Positions 47,101 through 58,400 of a DNA stretch of 64,000 bases are shown piece by piece (position 1 is the stretch's first letter; each line of letters opens with the position of its first letter). The translations under genes were made by a program, and so were the position numbers. A model generated the notes under the pieces. It was given only the letters and a program-made list of their open reading frames with translations, made no database searches and had not been told where the DNA came from. This DNA is from Ifrita kowaldi (lineage: Eukaryota > Chordata > Aves > Passeriformes > Cinclosomatidae): contig VZRS01001745.1 in NCBI GenBank assembly GCA_013398055.1, positions 3,581 to 67,580 on the forward strand. The letters run 5' to 3'.

Positions 47101-49359
47101 CCCTGACTGTGCTGCTGGGGCAGCCTTGCCTCTGCCTGGCTGTGACATGCAGCTGCAAAAGACCATCTGCCCCCTAAGGTCTTTCCTCCTCATATCATTT
47201 TTTAACAGTCTTGTCTCCATTAAGTTCAATAGTGTTGTTTCATTGGTCAGAGGTCTTCCTGGAAATACAGTGCTTCAGTCAGAATATTGGCTTTTAAATC
47301 TTGGTAAATTTGACATTTTCTCTTGTCTCCCCCCTACCTTTACCTGAACCTGTACCACAGATTTACTGTCCTGCAGCTCTGCAAGTTTTCCTTATCCTGA
47401 CTACTTTTCTGTAGGTCTTACTTGACATTGCTGAATATTAGGATAGCAAAATCTTAGCTTACAGATAAAACAATATCACAGGAAGAATTATAAATATGTT
47501 CTTGTCCAAGCACATAACAATGAGCCAGCCTGACTGTGACAGTTTTGATCTCTGGTTTCCTCCCACCACCGTGGGAAAAGGAAGCTGTTTCTGTGCTTGG
47601 AGGGCAGCGATTGCTTTCTCCATCTGTGTGGTGAAGCGGGGGTCAGCCAGCCCCTCCTCGGCCCTGCCAGCTCCAGGGACCCAGGGATGCAGCAGCTCCT
47701 GCTCTCCCACCTGGCATCCGTGTGAGGTCGGGGCCCTGCGCTGCCTCCACAGCCACGCCGGGCTAGGAGGGGCCTGGCCCTTGCAGAGAAGAGCTACAGG
47801 ACTCAAAATAGCCAAGGGAAGGAGGGGAAACTCTTGCAAACTGCTGTGACTGCAAGTGTGTGAGATTAGTCCAAGGGCCTGATATAAACTCAGGCAAAGC
47901 AGATTCACAGCCCCATGGCCTTCACTAGGGTGTTTTCTTGAGCGGATTGGGGTTTTTTGTAAAACTAAAAGGAAGTAATTGTATTAAAAATGGTATGTCT
48001 TGTTCCTTCATTTTAGGGAAACACAGAACAAAAATCCAATCCATTCTGTGGAGAGAAAAAAAAAAGTCTTTTAAGGCAGAATATATGTTTTTGTACAATT
48101 TCTTGTGGAGAAGAACTCCTCAATTATTAATTGAGTATTAATTAATGAGCCAAAACTACAACCATTGAAACAAGTGAGACTTCTGTCACTTACTTCAGGC
48201 TGAGCAGGTTTTCATACACGTCATAAACAATTACAGCAATTTTCTTTTACCATCTAAACAGTGAAAGTGCTGTGCAACCCACGGGGCTAGGTTCTTGTTT
48301 TCTCTGAACAAAGTAAATCTCACCTCTTGCAGTGGTAGGTACAGCTGGGCAGAAGATGTGTTGCATAGTTTGGTGTGTTTGTGGAACCAGAAAAGAACAC
48401 TGGATTTTGGTCCTGCAAAAAAAATACTCAGTATTGGGGTTTCTTTCCTCTCTTGGAGGTAAAACTGGTCTAGCTGTTGGAGGAGGGGGGTGTTGGTGTT
48501 GCTTCTAAAGGTTATTTCTTGACATTCACATTCCATAAATAACAGGAAGGATACTGTGGTTAACATGTGGTTGCCATTCTGGAAAGTGGCAATACAAATT
48601 ACAATCTGTGATTCTATATTTTATTGTCTCACCAATATCCATGTTAGATCTGCATAGATTGGAAGTAAAAATATTGTAGTAAACTTAAAAAACATTTTTA
48701 TAACTATCAGTATAAATTCACCTTGACCCTAGGAATGTCAAACTATGACCCTGGCCAAAGCATCACAATGATGAAAATTCTATTACGATTTATTTAATAA
48801 TTCTCTTGATGACCATAGTATCAGATGGCATCTATTTCATCTGTTATGGCTTGTGAAGAGAAACAGAATTATGCAGAAAACTTTTATTATCACTAAAATT
48901 GTAACTCTGATTTGCAGCTACACCATTTTATGTCAAAGCATTTAATATTTTGAGGTGTGGAATTAGATTTCTGAATTTGTATTCCATTCTTGAAACTGGT
49001 ATAGGAATTTTGCCTCAAAGTGAAGCATTTCCCCTAATCAATCCTTTGGTGATGTCCAGATATGAAAGTGCCTTTCAGTGTGCAGGGTGTTCTTAAGAAC
49101 CTTTTTTTCTATGCTACAGCCAGTAAAACTTGTTTGGAAGAGCCTTGCTAGGCCAGAACATCAGACACCATGTTCCAATCACAGTTCTCCCATCAGCTGC
49201 TGCCCTCAATTTCTCTCTTTGGTCCTGTGCAATATAGCAAAGGTTAAAGCATACAAACAGCTGAGTGGGCTCACTTTATCTTTGTTTTGAAATCATAAAA
49301 TCTCTTTAATTTGAGAGGTAGATAATGCTTGGGAGAGTCAGGTGGCTGAAGTCATATGA

Positions 49360-49578
49360 GCTGGGTGGACTTCAGGTTGAACATTAAGAAGAAATTCTTC
49401 ACATCAGATATTGGAATGGACTGCCCAGGGAGGTGCTGGAGTCACTGTCCCTGAGGGTGTTTAAGGAAAGCCTGGACGTGGCACTTAGCGCCATGGTGTA
49501 GCTGACAGGGTGGTGATTGGTCACAGGTTGGATTTGATGATCTCAGAAGTCTCTTCCAACCTAATTGATTCTGTGGTT
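49360..49578 (+). mobile_element. CR1 LINE, 5'-truncated 3' end
   Basis: The segment follows the avian CR1 3' region: GACTTCAGGTTGAACATTAA, then GAATGGACTGCCCAGGGAGG, then GCACTTAGCGCCATGG, and it ends in CTTCCAACCTAATTGATTCT. That last part is the usual CR1 terminus before its short ATTCT-type repeats. About 220 bases remain, so there is no reverse transcriptase and the copy is dead. It reads clearly, so it is only moderately diverged. It marks the genome as bird (or at least sauropsid) and lies about 250 bases upstream of the BMPR2 CpG island. Confidence 0.92.
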
Positions 49579-49829
49579 GTGTGACTTGCCAGGGCTCACC
49601 GAGGGAGAGCAGTAGGTGGTATGGCCAGTGCTCCTAGGGGAGCTCACAGGGACAGAGATAACGGGGGCTTGAACCAGAGGACGAGGCAGAAGCTGCGGGG
49701 TGTCTGACAGGCAGGCCACGGAGTTCAAGCATGACGCAATCTCAGAGACTGCTAAACATTTTTTTCTTGTTGTTACAGGCGTTTTTTGTGAATCCTGAGC
49801 TCACGCCTCCCTGCTGACAGCCTCTCTGA

Positions 49830-50560
49830 CAGACAGGCTGCCTGGGGGGGCCGCTCGCCGCCTTCCCGCGGCCTTCCCGGGGACGTCCAGCGGGGCCTTC
49901 CCCTCCTCACGGAGCCGCCCCTGGCCCTCAGCTCCCCTACCCGTGGCGGTGGCCTCGGCCCCGCGCCCCCTCCCTCAGCCAGCGGAGCTCCGCCCGGCGG
50001 CCCCGCTCTGCCTACCTGGAGCCACCTCTATGGTGCGGGGCGGGGCCGGGCGCCGGGGGCGGTGCGNCCCGGCGCGGGAGGCAGATGGGCCGGGATGCAG
50101 CCGCAGCCCTCGCCGTGAGAGCAGGGGGCCTCGCCGCCGCCTTCCCCGGAGCGTGAGGCAGCGAGGAGGGGTGGCCAGAGGACAGAGACCTTTGCCGGGA
50201 TGGGACGCGACGCCGCCGTGAGCCCGTAGCTCGCTCTCCGTGCCCCGGCCAGCCCGCAGGGCCCGCGCTGACTGACACCGCTGTGGGCGCGTCTGGATAT
50301 GTTCCCTTCCCAACCGGGCGCTTTCTTCGATGTCGTGAAGCTGCGTGGGAAATAGCCCGGTTCCCAGCGGAGTCGGGAGCGTGCCGCCGTCCTCCCCGGC
50401 GGGGGAGATGCCTCGGGGCTGGGAGGCAGAGCCAGGCGCTTCCCCCGTGTCCGCTGAGCGCTGCCGGCTCCCGAGGCATGAAGGCAGACGGCTGTAATGG
50501 AGTAAGAGCGAAGACGGCTCCTCTCATCTGCCATTTGCCCTTCCAGACGGGATTGTAAAC
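49830..50560 (+). promoter_or_regulatory. BMPR2: CpG island, probable BMPR2 promoter and 5' leader
   Basis: G+C and CpG rise sharply from about 49.83 kb (CGGGGCCGGG, GGGGGCGGTG) and fall off after 50.56 kb, just before the BMPR2 start codon. I see no TATA box, as usual for CpG-island promoters. Several ATGs precede the main start, e.g. at 50030, 50477 and within 50086-50420, so the leader may hold short upstream frames. The transcription start is not fixed. Base 50067 is undetermined. Confidence 0.75.
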
Positions 50561-50620
50561 CGAGAGAGTTAAGGAAGGCTGTGCGAAAGCAGGAGGAATT
50601 TCCTCTGTTTGGGGTTTGGC

Positions 50621-50663
50621 TTTTTTCTCTTTTTTTACCCCCTTTTTTTTTTTTTCTCCTCCC
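50621..50663 (+). repeat. Pyrimidine tract upstream of the BMPR2 start
   Basis: T-runs and C-runs almost without purines, ending 25 bases before the ATG. A CAG follows at 50684-50686, so tract and CAG together look like a splice acceptor. It may simply be part of a long 5' leader. Confidence 0.7.
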
Positions 50664-50688
50664 GGCTCGAACCGTGGCTTGCCCAGGT

Positions 50689-50764
50689 ATGCCTGCCTCA
50701 CTGCAGCACCTTGTGCTGGTGCTTCTGCTCTCCAGTGCCACCCTGCTGCTCGGCACTGCGGCTG
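50689..50764 (+). CDS. BMPR2: BMPR2 exon 1, signal peptide (partial gene)
   Basis: BMPR2 is the type II receptor serine/threonine kinase for bone morphogenetic proteins at the plasma membrane. The exon encodes a start plus hydrophobic leader: MPASLQHLVLVLLLSSATLL, then LGTAA and one base of a Gly codon. This is a typical signal peptide. Human BMPR2 exon 1 also has 76 coding bases, begins with a Met-x-x-Ser-Leu-Gln pattern, and ends in phase 1 after a Thr-Ala-Ala motif. The donor is G|GTGAGT. BMPR2 lies next downstream of NOP58 on the same strand in human, so synteny agrees. The residues between SLQ and TAA differ, as signal peptides do. Exon 2 and all later exons lie outside the window. The gene call therefore rests on exon structure and position. 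Confidence 0.85.
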
Positions 50765-53700
50765 GTGAGTAGCCACTGGGTGTAACGAACTGGCCATTTT
50801 GGCAGCGGGAAGGGGGTGGGGTCCGCTGGTATTTGGGCACATCTGTGCCTCCTTACAAAGTGGTGTGCATCTATTTCAGCGGCGAAGCCTGATAAAAGTT
50901 TTGAAATCCTGATACGTTGAGTGTCTCGGGGAATAAAATGTGCTTTATTGTGTAAATGAGCTCGACCTGCACTCAATAAGAATGCTTTACTTAGATCTGC
51001 ATCTCTTGTCTAATAACTTACTTCAGTTTTGAAAAAATATATAATCTTTTTGTTTTGCATACCTCGCCCTTTGTAAGGTAATGCAGGAATTTTTAATATA
51101 TATTTTAATCGTCAGCAGAGCTGTGCCTGTTTTGCTGTGGGATCTTCGGGCACAGCCATTTTTAATTTTATCAGCATCGGTGCTTCTCGGGGCCTTACAC
51201 ATGTGCTGTAGTTTTATAACAGAATTACTGTAATGTGTATTTTTTTTTTCCCTTGGAGAGGTCCGAAGCAAATATGGAGCTATTTCTTTTGTCACTTGTG
51301 ATTACAGAACACAAAAAAACACTATGAAGGAAAGCTGAAAGATCCTGAGGAGTACTCTTTTTTTATAACAAGAAGTTGGAAGCAGAAATGCTAAGAGTAT
51401 CCTTACTCATATATTTGGACACTAGCCCTATTTTTAATTGTGTTAGGAAGCTCAGTGTTAGATATATAGGGTGTTGGAATAGAGATGTGTGTTGGTCTGG
51501 CATCCTTTGCTTTTCTGTCACGGTGACAGATAGCATGTTGGAGCCTTCGAGTGTAACCCAGCTTTGTTAGGCAGTAATAGCAATTGTTCTTGCAGTATGC
51601 ATTTTCCATCACTTTTGGAAGACTCCTACGACTTTTCTGTCGTTTTGCTGATCGGGTTCCAATCTGTAGTGCTTGCTTTTCTTCGTGTTATTTTATGATC
51701 TGCTGGGTATAGTTCGTAAGTGAATCTTTGTAGGAAAATTGCTGAATCTTGCTAAGATGACCCAACAAACTGATGTTAGTTTCCATGTTATATTTCAGTG
51801 AGGTCTTGAAATTAATTTGTCAAAGTTGAAGATACTTGGTGTCATTATTAGGAAAATCCTTTAAATGACACATTTAGGCAGTTTCTCCATCGCTCTGACT
51901 GGATAGTCCCTGATTTTCTTGCTTCTGCTTACTGAGAGGTCTCTTTCAGGAAGATTCATAAATGAAAAGCTTGATGTTCCCTATATCATCCTGACCTTTG
52001 ACTGCCATTATTTTAGATGGATGTCTGCAGCGTCTCTCTGTGGTCGTTTCTGAGGAAACGTTTTTATTTTTTTCCCCTCTTTCTTTTTTTTCCTGGGAGA
52101 AGGGACTTCTGAAGGTCAAAAATCTTGGTATAAAAGCACATATGAATCAAGAATGCCCAGCATCTCAACTTTTCTTTCAAATGTATTTTTTTTTCCTTTG
52201 TGAAAACTTCAGTGAGTTGGTAATTTCTGTGCCTTGGTGAAGAAGGCTTACTGAAGGAGCAAGTACATATTTGTACCAGGCCAAGGGCTGGGCAGGTGCT
52301 GTGAGAGCTCATTTGCACAGTTTACCCAATTCAGTTCAATTCTGACATGGCAACAGCATTCCCAGTATATCAGTTCTGCCTTGTTCAAAGGGTATTAATG
52401 ATGCCAGCTTGGTTGGTTGTTTTGTGAATAGGAACCTATTTTCCCATTGTGATTTATTTCTTAATTGTGAAATTTTAACAATTCACAATTTTTAAAAAAA
52501 CTTGGTCATAATCCTCTGTAAAAGTAATTACATGGATGATTTGAGCTTTAGTTAAAGAAGCTAATGGTTGATTTTAAGTTTACACTGCATTTCAGAAAAA
52601 AATGTCTATACATGGGGAAGCTACACTAATGTGTAATTCTGCCCTTTTATGTTCATGAAAGAGCCAACACTCTTTCTTCTCTTCCCCTCCCCCAAAGTAT
52701 GAACTGTACGCTCCCATCAGAGTGGAAATGCTGCCTTTGTAGCTTTGAAACCCCTATTAATTCTTTCTTCTGATTAGTGAACAGATACTATATCTCAGCA
52801 GTGTATAGAATTGAGTGCCTATAAATGCAAAATCATGGCATCAGAGGGAAAGTATTTTGATAACAGGTTTTTAAGTTTCTGTCTGTAGGAGAATATCTGG
52901 ACCTCTCTGGGGAGAGCTCCACAAAGACCTGGGCTTAGTATGGACAGTAAAGGGAAGATAAAAAGATGAATAAAGAAGATGACAAAAAAAATTCTTACCG
53001 AGGGGCTGTAGATGATAATTCCACTCATAATCTGGAATATGAATGAAGAAAGGATGTGGTTCTTCCTTCCCCTTTGTAGCTAAAGATAAAATAAAGAACT
53101 AGCTCTAGATTCAGAAATATTTGCTGATTATTAGGAGGAAAATACTACTGGCTTCCTCCATATAATACAGATCTTAACAGTTATCTGGTAAGTCTGTATT
53201 TAAATCATGTATTAGTCCTTGTAAAGAGAAATGCTACAGTGAGGACATTTTACTGACAACAGTCTTGGATAGGGGTTTAAAAAGCAGTATTGGGCAAAAA
53301 TGGCTTGCAACACTGTTCTTTATTTCTCAAATTATTTGAAATACCTTTTTCTACATCTTTTGTTTAGAACTATGAAACACATTTATATGCCTTTATATTG
53401 TAGAGGATTCTGCTGTGTTAATCATGAGGGTTTGTGCCTGAAGAGGTGGTTGGTGAACCTTTGAGCTGTTCCCCAGTATTGCGAAAGAATTTTGTTTGGG
53501 TGTTCATATGGACCAGATATAAAAGATACAATCTTTCCTCATTTCACTTGCTTACGTTCTGTGATATGCAATACTGAACCACTTTTCCTTCTGCATACAT
53601 GTCCAGGGTAAACAGCATTCCATTGTCTAAGGTGTAAATTATTTGCAGAAAGTATAAGGTGAAAATTAAAGCAAACAGAATATCCTTTTATCTCTGGGAA

Positions 53701-55122
53701 TATTTTCATAATTCTGTATCTGTGTGGTTCAACAGGGCTGCAAAAATTAAAGTGTGGAAGGAATTGGATAGAGATTGAAATTTTTTTTAATGATAATTTT
53801 AATTATTAATTAAAATGAGTGAACTGAAGCATCTTTATCTAATTCTGTCTTGCTGGTTAGAGTTACTTTAGTATCTTGGCATAGTTTGTTTGACGTGTGA
53901 ATTGGGTGACACGAGGAAAAGTCTCTTTTGGATATTCAACTCAGTTCTTCTAATTTAGTGTTTTGAATTAGTAACTGACTCTGTGATATTAGCCTAGGAG
54001 ATGCAAACCAGGCTGTTTGCTTGAGGAGTGCACTGGTATGCCTGATGGATAGCCACACGCACAAGCACAACCTGGACACCAGACTAGGCCTTCGTGGGCT
54101 GTCTGCTTCTGCTAAAGAAATGTTGTAGCTGTGAAAGCCCAGGGTTCTGCACAGAGCCATTCACCCCCCTGGGAAGAGCCCTTTTTCCATTAGGTAAATC
54201 AGCCTGTATGAACCTCTGTGATACTTCAGCTAAGGTGCTTCCAGTTTCCAAGCAAACTTCAGTACTTAGGTACTGCGCTGTGCAGTGTAGGCACAGCCTT
54301 AGGAAATGGGAGCTGTGCTCATCTGGTGGCCAAGGAGCCCAAATTTCAAGCCCTGAGACATTACACAGATACCTTGCTTCCGTGTGAATGGTTTTACCCT
54401 CAAAGGAACCATGTGTAAAAGGTTGGCTCAGTTGTTTGTCTATCCTCTGATGACGGCAGCCAACCTCACTTCACCCTGGACAAAGAGGGAAGCATAACTG
54501 TATGACTTAAAATTATTCTTACAGTCAAGTTTGTTGAAGTGGTTATTTTGATGGCATCTCCCTAGCACTTATTACAAATGTCTGTAAAAATATTTTTTGT
54601 TAACTTCTACATTGTTCCCCTTCCTTTTTATATTTCATTAAGTATTTCTCAGTAGTTTGTATAGTCAGTGGCATTGTTTCCTTGGCAGATACCATCTTCC
54701 TCTGCCTTTCTCACTGGAGAGATGAGAAAGTTTTATTGGGTTCTTCAGAAGTGTTTGATTCCTGACAACAGAGTGCCTGGTACTGGAGCTGCATTGTGTT
54801 TGTCCTCAGTCTGGCTGTGCCATGAATACGTGCTGTCATTTTCTGGGCAGAAGCTAACTTTATAGCCAGGGCTGTGAGATGAGTATAAAGTTTCATTTGG
54901 AACAAAATGTTTATGCCCTGAATAAAACAGGCTGGGTGATGCTTTATGTTGGGTAGGACTGGAATCTGTGCATAGCTTACAGGCAGTGACTATTAATTTT
55001 ATTAAGGTTGTAGACTTAGTGGAGCTACTCACTGCTTGATTTTGAGTTCAAGAGTAACTGAAATACAAGAACTGTTCCCCAAAGAACTAACATTTTAGTA
55101 TGCAAACTGATTTTCTGCAGTG

Positions 55123-55241
55123 TGGGTTTTATGGTGTTTTGTTTTGGGTTTTTTTGTGGGGTTTTTTTGGTTGGTTGTTTTTTACTTGTTTGTGGTTTTT
55201 GGTGGTGTGGTGTTTTTTGGTGGTTTTTTCCTTTTTTTTTC
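55123..55241. repeat. T/G-rich low-complexity tract
   Basis: About 120 bases of T-runs and G-runs (GGTT, GGTGG and TTTTGG units), the longest such tract in the window. It directly abuts the reverse CR1-like fragment on its right. Confidence 0.88.
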
Positions 55242-55249
55242 TCTGAAGC

Positions 55250-55440
55250 ATAAGTTCACAGAAGCATAAGGCTGGAAGTGATTTCTCTGTTTCCTCCATG
55301 ATCTGGTTGTGTAAGTACAGATAATAATGTCTGTCTAACATCTCTAAAATCTCCAGTGAAGAGGAATTTCACAGCCTGTCTAGGTAGTCTGGCCTGTTAC
55401 AGTGCTTAATTATCATGTTTTTCATAATGCAACAGTAGTA
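55250..55440 (-). mobile_element. Old, diverged CR1/L3-type LINE fragment
   Basis: Read on the minus strand, the segment follows the order of the CR1 3' region: AACAGGCCAGACTACCTAG stands where CR1 has GAACAGGCTGCCCAGGGAGG, followed by a CTGGAGATTTTA-like stretch and then CTTCCAGCCTTATGCTTCTG. Similarity is partial and patchy. The copy is thus much older than the one at 49360. Edges are approximate. Confidence 0.65.
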
Positions 55441-58400
55441 GATTTTTTTCGCCTCTTTTATAATGCAAGATTGTTTAAGATATGCCTTAATTAATATGTG
55501 GCAATCCACCTGAACGTGTAGTGTGGAGTACACACACAGACAATTGCCAGGGAATATCAGTTTAGATAAGTTCCCGTGTTGAAGCTTAGTGTCTTGAGCT
55601 TGGCTACAGTAATTTGTGATGGAAACCTTAAGTTGACCATCAGTGTTTTAAAATGCAATTTTGCAGTTTTAAAAAACTTACTTCGATTTCTGATGGTGCC
55701 TTCCTGACTCAAGATGTCTGTTAATCTGTTAATTGCAGAGCTGGGAGCTGGGTTGAGCAGCTGAGAATTTGATAGGAGAGATCAGTCAGGGGGTGTGGTG
55801 AGAAGGAAGAAAGGCTCGGACAGGAGAGATTTGAAAGGATGAAGGATTCAGTCTGGTTTGCTGTGGGATGAGAACCAAGGTGTATTAGACAGCCAGACAG
55901 AGATAGTGTCTGAACATTTGTCAGACTTGCTTGGAGAATGAGTGGAATGAAGCTTTTGCACTGGGAAGAGAGCGGAAGCATAGTTGTAGTTTGCAGTTTT
56001 GAAGATTTCTGTTCTTTCTTGTGAAAATGAATGTGAGACCCAGTCATTTAGACGATGCCTTTACCCTTCTCTTTTTTCCTCAGTCTTGTAAATTTGGAAA
56101 CCACAAGCTTTTGGGTGGTGATGGCATCTTGTTTCAAGTCACCGGGATGTGTCAGTTTTGTCAACTGCCTTCTTGAGTTTGCATCAAATCATGTTTTTTT
56201 GTTTTGAACTGTAAATGTGTCTACCTTTTGCATTTCTCAGTACTCTGTATTTTCGCTGTGGTTTATTATTTCTGTGAGAGAAGGAAGGAAAAATAGGCAC
56301 TATGGACATTGAAGACTGTCTTTGACATCTGTGAACCCTTCTGTCTCCACCTCTAACTCCTTAATCTGCTAGCCAATTTCAACCATATGTGAAAGATGAG
56401 AAAAATCTCAAGAGATTAATTTGCTACCGTTTTCATGAAAATTAGAAACTGAATTGAGGAAACACTTCCAAGGCAGAGGTTCTTCAAGGGAAAAGAGGAG
56501 CATAACTCAGCCAAGGTAATTCTCTTTGCTTTAAACTGGCTGCCCAGTCAGTGCAAGGATGCTGGTGGTGTGTTGGTGCATACATTGTTCTGGACTATGC
56601 ACAGTATATTTTGTTTTCTGTTCTCTTGGCGTTGTGTACGAGATCTGGGGGAGAATGGGGGATCCCTTCTGTGGGAGATCTGGGGGTTGGCTGAGAAGTG
56701 TGGGAGAAGAGTCCCATTTCTAGGCAGTTAGTTTGCTGCTTGTGGAGCAACTGGTGTTTCTGAGACAATGTAGTAGCCAATTTTTTTTGACTGAACCTGC
56801 AAAACAATGCCCAAATCACTTTGCTGAATGGTTATCATCCATTTATGAACTCCACAGTGTGTATGAGTAACTTAAATAGTATGCATTGTTTTTCACACTT
56901 TCAAAACTGGGTTTAACTGACTGTCCTGTGTATACACTGTAGTTCAGGTATCCCATACATCAAGCTTCATTATGATCATCTTTTCAAAAGTGCTGTAACT
57001 CAGGCTTTTCCTGTGGTCCCTCTGAATGCTTTTCTAACGTATTATACTTGCTTCAATCTGTTAACTGTATGAAAAATAGTTTTATTATTTGTTTAAGCAG
57101 GAGTAATGGGAAGGTAGGTACTGTCACCTTCTGGGCTGGAGGAAAGGGCAGACAATGACATAGGTACAGGGAACTTTGCATTACCTTGCCCACTTGCCAC
57201 TAACATGTCAGTACAGAAGCTCCTAGTATTATGTCCAGCCAAAAGCTGACGTTTATACTCCTTGTTCTACTATATATCCTTTGACTACTTTGAGTTGTGA
57301 GCAGGATGGGTGTAGGAAAATATGGGTGAGAGGCTTTTTTTTTCTTTTGGTGTTGAGATGGCTGTAAGTGTGATCATAGGTCACGTATGTTAATTGGGCT
57401 CCTTAGTTTATACATTAGAGAATGCAGCACTTAATTAATATCAAAGTGTTGGGCGTTGGCAGTGTCATCTCTCAAGCTTGTCATTCTTGGCATGAAGTGC
57501 ACTTCCCTCTGCATAAGTCACAAAGGTCAGGTTTACCTGGTGTGAGAAGCTTTGATGTACTTCAGTGACAAGAATGACTGACTAAACATGCTCTGCTGCT
57601 CTTGCTTTTGCCTTATGAGACTTCCTCAGTATGGTTTGGTTTCTGTTAAAAAAACCCCATTTTATTTCTACAATGAAAGCAGCAGATACTTGATACAAGA
57701 CTCCTAGACCATACATGTTAAAGAACCTTAATTAGATTTTTCCAAGAATTAAAGTTAATCCACAATCCTTTGTTAGACTTGACAAACTTGTATCAGGAGA
57801 AATAGTGGGTTGTGTTACTATTAAGGCTATTTTCTGTAGTAGTGATTGCATTAAATAAATTATCTCAGCAGTATGCTTAGTTATCCACCGTAAAAAATGC
57901 TTGCTTTTATTAGTGATGGAGTGGTCCTGTTGTAATTAGTTTGTTGCTGAACGTTCTTGAAAATTAGTCCTTCCTTCTGATGCTGTCCTTCAGAGAGAAG
58001 TCAGTAAAGCTGATTTCATTGGGAAGTTTAGTGTTCCTGTGCCTTCCAAGCTGCAAAAATCATGGTGTGGATATATTTTATGCAGAAGATAATGTGCTAT
58101 ATGCTGTGAATTTTTGTCAGTCCTTTTATTTGTTTAAAACCTAAACACTAGAAATTGTTTTTCTGTGTTTATTTGCAGAGAAGGGACTTAGCTGAAAATT
58201 CGGATTTTTAAAAATTATTACCAGTTCTTAAATATAAATTTTTATTATATTTACCTGTCTATGAATGATATGTAAAACCAGTATAATAAGGTGAAGAAAA
58301 CTAAGGTTGTAGTAGGAAAATTGTAGCACCCATCTTTTTAGTTAGACAGTGGCACTGCCATATATATGCAAAACAGGCACTTAGCCCAAGAAGAAGCTTT

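Larger units (their letters stand above)
26042..49359. other. NOP58-BMPR2 intergenic region, no supported gene
   Basis: About 23 kb in which I find no coding region I can support. Open frames longer than 100 codons on either strand mostly lack an ATG, a matching acceptor or a recognisable domain. GC-rich patches near 28.2-29.3, 32.3-32.8, 33.3-33.9 and 46.9-47.8 kb show the most exon-like composition. Simple tracts are listed separately. The region may hold regulatory DNA for BMPR2 or non-coding transcripts, but the sequence alone does not show this. Confidence 0.6.

Noticed and set aside
47459..47908. Antisense 149-codon frame with an acceptor-like CACACAG before an ATG
   Set aside because: No donor site follows in the open part, the frame itself begins with GTG, and the product resembles nothing known.
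50012..50842. Antisense open frames of 270-276 codons across the BMPR2 CpG island
   Set aside because: Two overlapping frames of similar length in GC-rich, stop-poor DNA, low-complexity Arg/Pro/Ala/Gly composition and an undetermined base inside; no domain is recognisable.
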